A stretch of DNA of 64,000 nucleotides from Eucommia ulmoides (GCA_016647705.1 CM028334.1:5456046-5520045), one strand, 5' to 3'. Shown: positions 1 to 12,735, counted from the stretch's first letter. Numbers and translations: made by a program. The notes: generated by a model not told the origin, from the sequence alone.

Positions 1-14
1 TAGTTAACGATTAA

Positions 15-2197
15 CGCGCCCTGATTTTTCGAATGGAAAAGAACATTACAGAAGATTGGATTTAAATGGTGTGTTAAGTCACTGAATTTTAGAAAACAAA
101 TTTAGAAGGCCTAAGTAAAAATTGCCTCCGAAAAAAAACACGGTCAAAACCAAAGATTCATTTAAAGGCTTGGAGGTTGATTACGATTAAAGAAGGTATT
201 AGACACCCCAAGACGCCCATTCGAAAATGGTACCTTAAATCCAATTAGTTTAGTTCGAATATTTTATTTTATTTTGAAATCATTTCTTTCTTATGAAATA
301 TTTTTGGTATTTTAAAAAATAAGGTGGGCCAAGTTTTGTATTTTTGGGAATGTTTTCCCGGTATGACATCTTATCAAATATTAAGGATTCGACATGGATG
401 ATCCCCGGGGAGTTTTATATATGTTTCCAAGAGACTTTTTTAATTTAAATAGGCGAACTAAAATAAGTGAATAAGAGTGAAAATAGGAATGCAAAACTAA
501 CATTATATGAATTTTATTTTTTATGCAAAGTGACTTAAAAATTAAAAGGTTTAATTTAAACATGCGAATGCAAAATTATATGAATACGGGAATTAAACAA
601 AGAACACTATATAAATTAACGTGATTATGCGTGGTAAGGATTTAATTATTTAATATATAAAAAATGTAAGTGGTGTACGTATTGTGACTAAATGTGAAGA
701 AGTAACATGGATTATGAAAAAAACCTATATGTATGAAATATAAAAAAGTGTAAGTGGTGAAAGTGTCCTAAACATATCGTCTAACTGATACAAGAAATAA
801 ATATACTAGATAAATGCAAATAATGTCTAGTTTAAGTTCGCCCAATTAATTTTAAAAGCAATCCAATTTAAAATTCCCTCAAATTCTATGAATATGAGAA
901 TCGAGGAAGGATCGCGAAAACAACTTTGTTCAAATTAATCTTTTTAAAACTTAAGCGGAATCCCACAAAAAGATTTACTGAGGAAAGAGATTTTCTAAAA
1001 CCAATCGTTTCTAAATTCCACTCTAATTGGGGAATGGAATCGAGATCACGGAAAACTCTCCCACGATTTATCGAATCGTCGGATTCATCTTAAAGTTTGT
1101 GAGGATTAATTCATACAAACTAAGATTTTATTATTTTTTGGATTTTTTTTTTTTTGTTGGGTTTCGATAATAAGAATGAAAATAAAATAAAGAAAATACA
1201 GAAAATAACTAATAAAACATCATTTACCTAACGCTCAGGGATTAAGTTTAAGTACGAAAAACCCACCCTGACGTTTTCATTGGATCATCGGACAACTAAA
1301 AGAAATAAAACTTGCAGGAATTTAAATTGCGAAGAGAATAAAATAAGCTGAAAATTTAAAGATAAACGAAAACATAAATGTTTTAGGCCAAGAATCCTAA
1401 TACTTAAGTTTTTTTCTCTCTCGCAGACGGCTTCCCAAAAGGGCTTTGAGAGCCACTCTTCTAGTGGTGGCTTCTCTCAATTTTTCAATGAATAAACTAG
1501 GATGAAGAGAGTCTTATTTATAAGAAAAGATGGGGTGTGAAAATCACTAGAAAACCCTAAAAATTAGGCCTGGTCCCCTAATCCTAGTCCAAGTTAGACT
1601 AAAAAAGGGCAAAATTGGAAAAAGGACCAAAAAAAAAAAGTTTTAGGGTTACGAGCGTGTGAGAAACACGCACCCTAATCACTAACACCTAACACGTGGC
1701 AATCTTCATTTCTCTCTCTTTTGTGCGGTTGACCAAGGCAGCAGGTGGGGCCATTTTTCTCTTTCTTTCTCTCTCTCTCTGGGTCCTCCATCTCTCTCAC
1801 ATTCTCGGTTGGCAGAGGCGGGCCCTCTTAATTTCTCTCTTTCTCTCTCTCTATTCTTTCTCTATCTCTCTCACAAACGGAGGCTAGGCCCAACCTCTTT
1901 TCTCTTATTCTTTTCCTCTATCTCTTTTTCTCTCTCTTTATCTCTCTATCTCTCTCACACACACATATTCTCTCCCATTCCATCTCTCTTAGCCAAATCT
2001 CTCTCTCTCTCTTGTTTCTATTTATTTCCTCATTTTTTTTTCTATTTTACCCCCCATTTTCTCTTAATTTGATTTTTCTTCCCTTTTCCTTTTTCATTTT
2101 TTATTTTGTATTTTCTGAAAATAAAACAAAATAAAAGATAAATAAAAAAATAAAACATAAAATATTTTTACAGGATAGTCAAAATGTCATGTCTACA
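15..2197 (-). repeat. Y 3' LTR (left copy)
   Basis: It is homologous to 18574-20908 from the CCCTGATTTTTCG-type start to the GTCATGTCTACA end. On the minus strand it begins TGTAGACATGAC, directly after a purine tract (AAAGAGGGATAAC, complement of about 2198-2211), which fits a polypurine tract and marks it as the 3' LTR. The other terminus is mutated (CG where the right copy has TG). The CT-rich stretch at 1690-2060, with small spurious reading frames, belongs to the LTR and has a counterpart at 20450-20790. Confidence 0.8.
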
Positions 2198-4719
2198 GTT
2201 ATCCCTCTTTGTCATGCGAGTTTCACTTGCTTGACAAGGATATGAGACCACGTCATTTTGATCGTCCTATTTTCTAGATTTTTCAAAGCATTTTTTCAAC
2301 AACAGAACAAATAAAACATGAAAAATAACTCATGACGAACACATGTTCATTTAGAGGATCGTTTAGAATAACAATAAAATGACTTATAACAAATAAGTGT
2401 CCGTTTAGAGGATCATTTAGAGTAATAAAAAAATGACTCATAACAATACTCATGACAAACACATGTTCGTTTAGAGGATCTTTTAGAGTAATAAAAAAAT
2501 GACTCATAACGATACTCAAGACGAACAAGTGTTCGTTTAGAGGATCATTTAGAATAATGACAAAAATGAGTCATGACGATAGTCATGATGAACAAGTATC
2601 CATTTAAAAAATCGTTTAGAGTAATAACAAAATGACTTATGACATACTCATTATTAACAAATGCCCGTTTGGAGGATCGTTTAGAGTAATAACAAAATGA
2701 CTCATGACGAACAAGTGTCTATTTAAAGGATCGTTTAAAGTAATGAAAAAAATTACTCATGATGAACATATGTTCGTTTAGAGGATCGTTTAGAGTAATG
2801 ACAAAATGACTCATGACGAATAAGTGTCTGTTTAGAGGATCGTTTAGAGTGATAGAAAATTACTCATACCTCAACCCTCTTGGCTGGGGCGACAAAAGAA
2901 AATTTCGAAGTATAAAATATGCCCCAGCTTGTGGTTGAACAAAAAAAAAATCAAAGATATAAAATGTGCCCCAGTTTACGTCTAGGGTTGACTCTCAGAT
3001 AACCAAACCTTCACAGGTTGCCTACGTACCTTAGCATTACGCCGAAGATAAGGTTTAGCGTAGTTCACTAAACGCCCCATTTCAGGGCAAAACGCATACT
3101 TGGATGCTCATTTAGAGCTTTTGAATTTTTAGCAGTAGGAGTCTTTGATTTGAGTCGACAGGAAGCGAAGAGGTCCCAATGATAAGAAAATCCATGCTCC
3201 TAGTCCTTTTGAGATCCCTGTAAGATAACACTTCTAAAACAAAATCTTAGTCTAAAAAAGTTGTCACCTTTGATGACTGGCAATTCCATTCCCCCCTTTT
3301 TCCGTTCGCAGTCACTCGACTGACAACGCTTGACTTTCTCGGAGTGATTTGATGAGATTTATTTGTCTAAATTAAGTAATTTCACTTGCCAACTTTGGGA
3401 CAGGGCCCGACATGACTTGGGGTGATTCAATGAGACTTCTATTTTATTTTATTTTTCTTCCTAGATTTCGCATTTCAATTTAGAGGAGGGCCCAACATGC
3501 TTCATCAAAGTCTCCTTGGTTTGCTCGACTGTTGTCTTTTCAAAATTCTAAGTGCTTCGATACTTGGGGTTCTAATACTCCTGCATGCTCTGTGTTTTTG
3601 CAAGTCCTGCAAAACTGATTTAGTCCAAAAAATGGGCATATGTCAAAATTACTAAAATGAGTACCTTCAATACCTGATACGATTTTCTGTGAAATCTTGA
3701 GTCAGATTGCAAATGAATATGATTCCAATACATTTCTAAACTGCGACCAATGTTTCTTTTCACAAATTCTGATTCCATTCAGATCCATCAAGTTCTGATC
3801 TGGAGAGACGTTGCCTGCTTACCAAATTGACCCGAGGTAGAAACCTTGAATGAACCAATCTATCCTTTCTCTTTTTTCTCTTCAAATATCTTCCATATTT
3901 GTACCAACGTTGCTTGCTTAGTTAGTGGCTTAACTATTTTACCCACATTTTTCATGTTTTCTTTTTTTTCCCTATTTTCTTCTTCTTTTTTTTTTTTTTT
4001 AAATATATGATCGAACTTACAATGGTTCGGGGGTAACCAATCTTAGAAATGAACTTGATCTTCTTTTCGAATTGAGACCTTCTTGCAACATTTGAGAGCT
4101 TCTTCATTGGGATCATCGCCATTAGGTCTGACAACAAGCGAACCAGGATGTTTACACCCGATTTTATCAAACCACTAAAAGACCATCGGAGACATCTTGA
4201 TCAACTTGCAACAATAGATCAAAGCATTGTTAGGGCAATAGATGTCAATCTTAACTTTTGAATCCTCTAGTACCCTAGAATTGCTGTCGAATTTGATTAA
4301 AGGCCTTTTGGATCTCACTATCGTTTGGCAGAACAAAATCTTCCTTTGTTTTTATTCTCATTAGATCATAATCTAGCTTTGTATTAAAACCATACATGTC
4401 ACATCCTCGCTCAGTCACATCACATATAATATATGCAGGCAATTTGGGTACCTGAAAAAGTAAAATTCACACATTAAACCATAGCTTGGATAAAACAGCA
4501 TTGCATTTACTAAAATTTAAAAAGCCACTACAGAGCAAATCATTTTTCATCCAAAAGACCAACATGATAGAAATGTGAGTATGTGAAAATGTCCCAATTT
4601 TATCAAAAACACCTAGTAAATGGAAAGTGAACAAGGACCCCAGTTTTGCAGCTCTTAGATTTTCCAACTCCAGCCTCATGCAAATGACTCACCCCCATTT
4701 TTGCCAATGTTTTAGTAAA
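2198..4719 (-). other. Y internal 3' region, no recognisable pol
   Basis: This stretch lies between the Y gag remnant and the Y 3' LTR. It contains the minisatellite at 2330-2870 and an untranslated-type segment around 3000-3080 (a GTTGCCTACGTACC motif) that I associate with Tat-type elements. Short minus-strand frames around 3950-4450 have no recognisable motif. I see no YxDD, DDE or RNase H motif in any frame. Confidence 0.55.
2330..2870. repeat. Minisatellite, about 9 degenerate units of 54-72 bp
   Basis: The repeating core is GTTTAGAGGATCGTTTAGAG, followed by TAATnAnAAAATGACTCATGACGAACAAGTGT-like sequence. About nine units differ by point changes and small indels. It lies just inside the Y 3' LTR, in the untranslated end of the element. 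The small minus-strand frame over it (2283-2528) merely reads through the repeats. Confidence 0.85.
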
Positions 4720-6520
4720 GATCAACTTCACCACTCCTTGAAGGTGCATACTCAGGCAACGGATTCAGTTAGCACTTTGGCGTATCGGTCTCAAGTTTTT
4801 TGGGAAATGTAATGGCTCTTGTCCATATAAACTCCCGAATCTTGTCTTTTAGCTGAAAGCACTGCTCAGTCGTATATCATCTAGTTCTCGAGTGGTACTC
4901 ACAAAAAACGTTTGAAGAAGCGGCTTTACTTCTTAGCTTAGGCTCGTATAATGAAAGGAGTGTCAGCATCGCTTGCTTTAAATAACTCTAGTACAACTCG
5001 GTGATTGAGACCGAAAGGTCTAGCGGTTCCTTTTCATCATTTTAAAAGTTTTCCCCAGTAGTGCAAGGTAGATAACCTGGGTGGTATTGGGTATCTAGTT
5101 TTAGGGTGTGGTTAGGAATTTGAGGTGGAGGTTTCTGGTTTGGCTGATATGTATGGTATGCGGGTGTTTGGTAGGCTTGGAGATAATATTGGGAAGTGTG
5201 GTTTTGGTGAGGTGGAGGTGTGTTCTGGTAGTAACGAGAACGACTTTAGGAAAATGGTTGGTTCCGAGGATAATATTGGTTTCGACAATTTTGTGAGAGA
5301 TAGTTGCGGTATTAGTTGTTTTGGTTTGGGTAGTTTCGAGGATAGGAAGTTTGGGGTTGTTCTAGTGAAGGGTTTGCAGGGCGAAAAGGATGACAAGTAC
5401 CTTATTCTCTTTCTTCTTTGGCGGGGCTGACCTCTTCGTCGGATCGGGCGAGGCCCTTTCAATCTTTATGCTTCTTATTCTTTCATCTGTCACTTCGACT
5501 TGCTTGATCGCATCGCCGAAGGAAACCACTACTATGATTGAGAGATCTCGATAGAACAACGATGTCTAAATTGACTTGAATATCTCCAACTGAGCTTCCT
5601 CGCTTAGCCTAGGGATAACTTTGGCAGCCTCCTCCTTCTAGTGGGCAATGTACCTCCGGAAGCTTTCATCTTTCTTCTTTAATATCTGGTAGTAGGTATT
5701 ACGGTCTGGCGTGGTATCTTTATTATACACATAATACTGACAAAAGGCCTCTACCAAATCATTAAATGTTTTAATCTGCGATAGGTCTACGGTTATGTAC
5801 CAGTTGAGAGCCGGTCCTTTCAACGATCGTCGAAACATCTTCAAGCAAAAGTCTTTAGTTCTGAGCGTGAATTCCCAACTCTTCCTTGTAGATATTGACA
5901 AGCTATTCTAGGGGGCCAGTACTATCATACTTCATGAACTGAAACTATGAAGTTTTTTGGGTATACCACCCGGGGTGGTTCTGACAGCTCTTTGTACGCC
6001 GCTTTTCTAGATAACTTCTTCTTTATTAGTTCTTCCACCATTCTCTCCAATTTATCTATTTTCATAACCCAGGCCGGAGGGTGTCCATCATCTTTTCTGT
6101 TTTCAGTTTCAATAGCCGGGGCCGATAGATTGGCATTCAAATCGTTGAGTGGAACAATGGCTCTCTCCGGGTGAACGAAGATCTACTGTACAGAGAGGGC
6201 GAGGCCTGATAGATATGCCCCTAGCTGGGATATATCGACGCTCCATAGGCGAAGGGATGAGGGCCTATTTAGGGTCCATAGTAGACCGATATCGAGAAGT
6301 TTGGGCCAATGAAGTTCGAATTTGGCACTGAGTTCTCTATCTCGGCACTTGGAAGGTCTCCATTTGGTGATTCAGTCATGGGCGTTCTACTGAACAGGCG
6401 AACAGGGACTTCCTGAGGTCTGCTAAGTTCGTTGACCCTTTGTCTCAGCATGTCAATGGTTTCCTGCATCCGAGTTAACTGGGTTGTAAGAGGAGATTCA
6501 GGATTACCTTCTAATGTCAT
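4720..6520 (-). pseudogene. Y gag remnant (Tat/Ogre-like), broken
   Basis: Minus-strand fragments in order are 6520-6269 (N-terminal region with a leucine/arginine-rich coiled segment), 6140-5925, 5901-5638 (a retrotransposon gag core with GPALNWY and a FCQYYVYN segment), 5559-5362 and 5462-5112 (proline/lysine-rich tail). Near 4900-4720 there is a recognisable gag C-terminal segment with TTEQCFQLKDKIR and NPLPEY. Several frame changes and stops separate the fragments, so it cannot encode a full Gag. Gag normally coats element RNA in cytoplasmic particles. No protease or RT follows. The family call comes from the GPALNWY and QCFQLKDKI type motifs, known from Tat-lineage gags. Confidence 0.7.
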
Positions 6521-6667
6521 CCTGGAATGAGTTTAGGCCTGACTGCAAGTAAAAATCGGACTTCGAATGAGGGAAACCAGAATTGTTTTTTTGGGAACAA
6601 ATTTTTTGTTTCGTTTTGTTTTACAATAAACCCATTTATTAGTCCACGTGGGTCTTAGGTAGTCTTA

Positions 6668-7985
6668 TAGTTTGCATATTTATGTTGAAGACAGTAGACT
6701 CACCTTATTATCCGCTCTACAAAACTTTCACTGACCACACTCTACCGGAACGCCGGTGCCTACGAACCTAATAGTGATGGGGCCTAAATTAAAAAAAAAA
6801 TTCTATATAACCTAATCATGCAATGCAAGCCCTAAATTTCACGATTTCCCATTCTCCATATTTATTTATTTTTACGAAAAAATATTATTTAGTTTATTTC
6901 ATTTCGTTAATAATTATTGTACATAATTTATTAATATAAACAATCACAAAAATTATTATCCCGGTTACAAAATTTTGATACGAGTAATTTAATTTAACAA
7001 AAAAAAAATTTAACTAAATCGTTACCCGTTCCAAAACGTTTTGTTAGTTTTTCTTTTTTTCCTAATAGTTCTGTTTTCTGCTCCTACACTCACCGTCGCG
7101 ACGACACGCTTCTTCCTTTCTTTAATCTGCTCACAGAATCTTCACCGCCTCGACGATACGTCCACTGCCGTGACGAACGCTATAGTAGCTCAGTTTCTGC
7201 TTCAGTTCTGCGTCTCACCGCCTAGGCGATGCGCCACCGCCTCAGCGAACGCTCGTCGTCTTCTTCCTCCCTCAGGTTCTGTTTTGTTCAGCCCAGCTTT
7301 TCTTCCTCTCTCCTCATCGTCTTCGACAGCTCCCACACCACCTTCCGATCATCCCATGCACACACAACACTCTCTTATAGGCAAAACACACACAAAACAC
7401 ACAAACACATACATGCACACCTGTCTGAACACACATATACAGACAGCGGCTGAGCAACGACGATCACTTATACACGCACCGACGATCATTGTCGACTGAT
7501 CAGCAACCCACACACCGTCAAAAAAGTGAAACACATACCCACAATTGGATCAACCACACACACACAATGATCACACTCACACACACTGTCGGACATACAC
7601 ACACACACACAGTCGGCGAACAAAACACACACACTTACCATACGACAACAACCACACCCACACCGTCGAGCAAAACAACGACAATCACTCCCTCACCCTC
7701 CGACGATAAGAAACAGCACACACACACAGACAACGAGCAAAGCACATGCATACACCCACGTCGGAACAGCCCATTGCCGACTAAACCTTCTCTTTTCTCT
7801 CTCTCTCTCTCTCTCTTTTCTCTGATTTTCCTTCTTTTTAGGCTTGAGATCACGATTTTTTTCATTGATCATTTAATTACATGTATTTTAGTGTTCCTCC
7901 TCCACTCCTCTAGTTGCCACGTCGCTCGTTCCCCTCAGTGTTTCTTGATTTTTTTGGTTCACTTCCCCTGAAATTCATGTATGTA

Positions 7986-8017
<32 letters not shown>

Positions 8018-8225
8018 AATAATCTTTTCTCAAATTATTTTAACCTCCCAAAATTTTCCTTAAATTTTTATTTTAACCCAATTCAAAATTTAAGATTTCT
8101 TAAAATTATAAATTCATCCCTAAATTTTTTATTTTAAATTGAAAATAACACATACCACCCCATTATTTTCTAAATGCTCTAGAATGCAACTAAAATTATG
8201 TACGTGCAAAAATTAGGGTCTTACA
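6668..8225 (-). repeat. X 3' LTR, truncated at its left edge
   Basis: It aligns with 16660-18141 over about 1.5 kb. Shared landmarks are a TTTGCATATTTA start, CGGTGCCT, a CA-repeat-rich middle and the LTR edge ending CTTACA at 8225. The expected first part of the LTR (TGTCACATTCC, seen at 12957) is missing on the left. Homology begins at about 6668, directly beside Y leader DNA. The region includes (CA)n tracts at 7370-7740 that create histidine/threonine-rich spurious frames, and (TA)n/(TAA)n at 7981-8023. Confidence 0.8.
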
Positions 8226-8240
8226 ACCATTCTCTCCTAA
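8226..8240 (-). other. X polypurine tract
   Basis: Complement AGGAGAGAATGGT lies directly before the minus-strand LTR start TGTAAGACCC. This is the expected position of the plus-strand primer for the 3' LTR. Confidence 0.65.
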
Positions 8241-8274
8241 AGAAATTTTGTCCCGAAATTTTATTACCTTAATC

Positions 8275-9740
8275 GAACAAATGCGGGTATTTGTTCCTCA
8301 TCTCGTCCTCTCGCTCCCACGTCGCCTCTTCCACTGCATGACGGCGCCATAACACTTTAACTAATGGGATCATTTTCGTCCGCAACACCTAGTTCTTACA
8401 GCTTAGGATTTGGACTGACTCCTCAACGTATGTCAAATCTTCTTCCAATTCGATCGGCTGCGAAGTCAACACATATAAAAGGATTGGCACATATTTTCGG
8501 AGCATCAATACATGGAAAACGTCGTGTAGTAGAGACAACTCTGGCGGTAAAGCAAGCCGATAGGTTGTCATGCCAACCCGTTCTAAGATCTCATATGACC
8601 CGATATACCTTGGACTTAACTTTCCTTTCTTCCCGAACCACATTATGCCCTTCCAATGAGAGATACGCAAAAACACATGATCCCCCACTTCAAATTTCAA
8701 CTCCCGCCGACGCAGCGCCTATCTGTATAACTCTTTTGTCGACTCTGAGCAATTTTTATTTTTTCCCGAATCATCCTTACTTTGTCTGCTGTTATCTGGG
8801 CTATGTTCGACATCAACAATTTATGTTCCCCTACCTCAGTCCAACAGACTGGGGTTCTGCATCTCCTACCATACAACGCTTCATACGGGGCCATCTCGAT
8901 CGTCGAATGGTAGATGTTATTGTAGGCAAATTCCATTAGCGTCAAATGATCATCCCAGCTATTAGGAAATTCCAGAACACATCCCTTCAACATATCCTCC
9001 AATGTTTGAATCGTACGCTCTGATTGACCGTCAATCTGAGAATGAAAAATGGTACTAAATTTCAGCTTGGTACCCAAAGCAGTTTGGAGACTCGGCCAAA
9101 ACTTCGAAGTAAATCTTGAATCTCTATCCGATACTATGGAAATCAGTGCGCCATGTAACCTATCGATCTCATTAATATACAGTTAGGCATACTTATCAAG
9201 AGAGTATGTCGTCGTTACGACCAAAAAATGAGCAGACTTGGTAAGCCTATCAACAATCACTTAGATGGAATTATGCCCCTTTTTAGTACTAGGTAATCCC
9301 AAAACAAAATCCATCGTGATATGCTCCCACTTCCACTCTGGAATAGGTAGAGGCTACAATAACCCACTTAGACGTTGATGCTCAATCTTAACTTACTGAC
9401 AAACAAGACACCTGGCAACAAATTATGCAATTTCCCATTTCATTCCGATTCACCAATAATGCTCACGCAAAACTCGATACATTTTGGTACTACCTGGATG
9501 CATCGCGTACGCGAAGCTATGTGCTTTCTCCAAGATATCCTTCTTCAAATTTATGTCATCAGGCACACACAGTCTATTTCCAACCATCAAAGATTCATCA
9601 CTATCCCTGACATGATAATCATCTCTGCAACCATTTTTTACTTCGTCCCGAATCCTCCCCAATTGTATGTCGGACTTCTGTGCTTCAACAATACGGTCGA
9701 TCAATGTTGGCCTCAAAGTCAATGTCGCAAGCAACGCTGC
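8275..9740 (-). pseudogene. X integrase with C-terminal chromodomain, broken
   Basis: Reading leftwards on the minus strand: a zinc-binding (HHCC) region at 9734-9380 ending in HPGSTKMYRVLREHYW; catalytic-core pieces with TMDFVLGLP near 9310, IVSDRDSRFTS near 9120 and QSERTIQTLEDML near 9030 (the three acidic positions D, D, E are present); a GRRCRTPVCW segment near 8870; and the GPY/F-type module (GDHVFLRIS, GKLSPRYIGSYEILERVG) at 8690-8560. A chromodomain-type segment (LVKVLWRRHAVEEATW) follows near 8360-8290. Stops interrupt the core around 9370-9180 and there is a frame change near 8700. Integrase joins cDNA to the genome. The chromodomain is thought to guide it to heterochromatin. Confidence 0.8.
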
Positions 9741-10390
9741 CGTCTGACCAACAGTTAACTAAACTCTCAATGATCTCAACTTAGCATACAAATTAGTATG
9801 AACAACTTGAATGTGTACGATCGAACCCACCGATTTCTGACTCAACGCATCTGCTACAACATTAGCCTTCCTTGGATGATAGTGGATAGTGCAATCATAG
9901 TCTTGGATCAATTCTATCCAATGCCTCTACCTTAGATTTAGCTTCTTTTGAGTAAACAAATACTTCAAACTCTGGTGGTCAGTGTATATTTCACAAGTCT
10001 CGCCATGCAGGTAGTGCCTCCAAATTTTTAGCGCGAACACATCGCTGCTAGCTCCAAATCATGCGTTGGGTAATTACGCTCGTGGTTCTTTAATTGTTGA
10101 GATGCATATGTGATTATGTGACCATGCTACATCAGAACACATCCCAGCCTTTGGTGTGACGCGTCGTTATAAATCACAAAATTACCCCCTTCTGTCAAGA
10201 GAGACAGTATTAGAGCCGATAGCAACCTTCTTTTAAGCTCTTGGAAACTCTGCTCACATTTATCAGTCCACTCAAACTTAGACTTTTTGTGGATCAATCG
10301 GGTCAACGGGGCAGCTATAACAGAAAATCCTTGCACAAACCGTCGATAGTAACCCGCCAATCCTAAAAAGCTTCGAACTTCAGTCACATT
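9741..10390 (-). pseudogene. X RNase H and connection region, broken
   Basis: The minus-strand frame 10387-10127 opens with [19 protein letters not shown], the usual RT-thumb to RNase H transition, and ends with an RNase H-type [14 protein letters not shown] segment that keeps its first catalytic Asp. Downstream, to about 9741, the frame is broken by stops. It follows RT and precedes integrase, as in Ty3/gypsy pol. Confidence 0.75.
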
Positions 10391-10405
10391 TTTTGGCCTT
10401 TCCTA

Positions 10406-11467
10406 TTAGACAACAACTTTAACTTTCTTTGGGTTCACCTGAATACCATCTCCTGAGATAACATGCCCCAGATATACCACATGATCTAACCAAAATTCAC
10501 GTTTACTGAATTTCGCATACAACCGCTTCTCCCGCAACGTCTGCAACATAATCTGGAGATGCTCTGCATGCTCTTCTCTACTTTGGGAATAGATCAATAT
10601 ATAGTCAATGAACACGATAATAAATTGATCCAGATAAGGTTGGAATATCCAATTCATCAAATCCATAAAAGCAGCAGGGGCATTTGTCAATCCGAAGGGC
10701 AAAACCAGAAATTCATAATATACATATCTCGTACGGAACGCCATTTTTGCCACGTCACTGTCTTTGACTTTCAATTGATGATACCCCGATTGAAGATCTA
10801 TTTTGAAAACTACTTTAGCCTTCAGTAGCTGGTCAAACAAATCATCAATTCTAGGTAACAGATATTTGTTACGAACCGTCACCTTATTCAACTGTCGATA
10901 GTCGATACACATTCTCAACTTGCCATCCTTCTTCTTCACAAATAACACTGGGGCTCCCCATGGAAAAACACTGGATCTGATAAACCCACGATCTAATAAA
11001 TCTTGCAACTGCACCTTTAATTTCTTCAACTCAGTAGGCGCCATATGATAGGGTGGAATCGATATAAGAGCAGTTCCTGGAAGTAACTCGATCGTGAATT
11101 CCATCTCTCTATCTATTGAAAACCCTGGAAATTCTTCTGGAAACACGTCAGAAAAATATCTGACCACTGGAATATCCGCCACCTGAACTTCTTTCTGACT
11201 GGTGTCAATCACGTGCGTGAGGTATCCCTGACATTCTTTCTTCGATAATTTTCTGGCTTCTAGGGCTAAAATCAAACTGATAGGAGTGATAATTCTGTCC
11301 CCTGAAAATACAAACTCCGGAGTAGAAATAATTATACGATATGATAAAGAAATGAGAAACTTGCCTACATGCATCATGAAGGTTGCCAAAACAAATGAAT
11401 GAGTAGAACTGAGATCAATAAGTATGCGTGCATCTCTAGCATATAAAGATATGATACTTGTGACCAT
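10406..11467 (-). pseudogene. X protease-reverse transcriptase fragment (353 codons), mutated active sites
   Basis: This is the longest open frame of X. The N-terminal part holds the protease region ([11 protein letters not shown]), where the usual catalytic D-S/T-G triad is altered. RT follows, with [23 protein letters not shown], the [10 protein letters not shown] segment, [34 protein letters not shown] and YLGHVIS. The YxDD-type box reads FIDYILIY, so the second catalytic Asp is Tyr and the enzyme would be inactive. RT copies element RNA to cDNA in cytoplasmic particles. The frame stops just before the RNase H fragment at 10387. Confidence 0.85.
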
Positions 11468-11554
11468 ATCTAGAGTAGCCTAGGCATTCTGTCGAGTAGT
11501 ATCAAATACACGGCCTCATGTCGGAGGTCTACCAGCAGATCCTCTACCACGCCC

Positions 11555-11760
11555 CTAGACAGTGTTAGGACCAGCACTACCCATACTGCTTGCAGAAGGT
11601 ACAGATGTAGCAGCAGATTTCGGACAATTCGTAGATATATGACCCGGCTCATGATAACAAAAACATATCGGTCCTCCCATGGGACAGTCTCTAACGAAGT
11701 GATTCGGTGCCCCACACTGATAGTATCCAACTACCCCGCTCAACTAGACCATTAATTCTT
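11555..11760 (-). pseudogene. X gag zinc knuckles, degenerate
   Basis: The minus strand carries two adjacent CCHC-like knuckles. The first is QCGAPNHFVRDC, with the leading Cys replaced by Tyr. The second is CFCYHEPGHISTNC, with displaced cysteines. Their position between gag and protease is normal for chromoviruses. Intact knuckles bind element RNA; these probably cannot fold normally. Confidence 0.75.
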
Positions 11761-12069
11761 TCTCTGCCTTTGCAGGCCGACACTTGATTCAAATACACTC
11801 TACTGTCGCCCGAAGTATGATTGCCAAGGACCATAGCTCCTAACGGATGGGCCAAACGATGGGACCCGAGCAACTGGCGATCGAAATACTGCCCCCCGAG
11901 AAATGCCACCTAAAAATCTGTTGGGCGACTCAAATCTATTCTTTTTGTATTGCTCACCACTCTCGGCGACTTCCTAAACATCCCTCTCTACTAGTTTTGT
12001 CGTGTTCACCAACTCCGCGTAACTCTTAATCTGCCTGCTGGTCAACTTGGAACGAATCTCTAAATGAAG

Positions 12070-12735
12070 TCCCTTTTGGAATCATCTACATTTCATCTCT
12101 TCCGTTTTCACCAGATCAGGGGCAAAACGGGACAAAGCATCAAATTTGACTTCGTATTGCTGAACGGTCATCTTTGCCTGTTTTAGAACTATAAATTCTT
12201 CTTCCATCTGGAATCGGTAAGACTCAGGAAAATACTTCTCATTGAATACTGCAACAAAACGATCCCAAGTGAGTTTCTCGCTGAAAACGGTAATCAATCT
12301 CTTCATCTATTCCCACCAATGTTCGGCTTCCTTTCTCAACTGGAAAGTGGCAAGAGGTACTCGGCTATCGTCCGAAAACCCCATAGCCTCGAATACATGA
12401 CCCACATCTCTAATCAAATTCTTAGCATCAGCTGGACCTGCCATTCCGGTAAAAACCAGAGGATCCAACTTCTTGAATCCCTTCAAGCGTACTACCTGGG
12501 ATGTAGTAGTATCAGTTTGGGCCTTTTGACGTTCCATGATTTTCGCCTGCTACTCTGTCAACTGGGCAGCAGCCTGCAAAATCCTTTTAACAGCATCCAA
12601 ACTCTCTTGCACCCTATCTCCCTATTCTTGGGGTTCCACTTGCCTCGGGGGTTCCACTTGCCTCTAGGGTTCCACCTGCCTTTGGCATCCCATACTCCCA
12701 GAGCTCTCATTTCCACGCTCCATACCTACTATCTA
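12070..12735 (-). pseudogene. X gag N-terminal and core region, with stops
   Basis: A plausible start ATG lies near 12724 on the minus strand. The QVEP repeats that follow carry in-frame stops. Then come 12537-12307 (LKGFKKLDPLVFTGMAGP, AEHWWE) and 12306-12082 (WDRFVAVFNEKYFPESY, LKQAKMTVQQYEVKFDALSRFAP), which is the standard retrotransposon gag core. At least three stop codons separate the start from the core, so it is a pseudogene. Confidence 0.8.

Noticed and set aside
2330..2870. CRISPR-like array
   Set aside because: Units are contiguous, degenerate and of variable length without unique spacers, and the DNA is plant nuclear. It is a minisatellite.
5112..5462. Plus- and minus-strand frames of 100-116 codons as a host gene
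   Set aside because: They fall within the proline-rich tail of the Y gag remnant and follow its order. No independent gene signal is present.
7041..7971. Plus-strand frames of 152 and 160 codons rich in His, Thr and Ser
   Set aside because: They lie in the (CA)n part of the X 3' LTR and have a parallel set at 16990-17770 in the 5' LTR. Low complexity explains them.
8364..8939. Plus-strand 191-codon open frame
   Set aside because: It is antisense to the X integrase C-terminus, which has clear family motifs on the minus strand.
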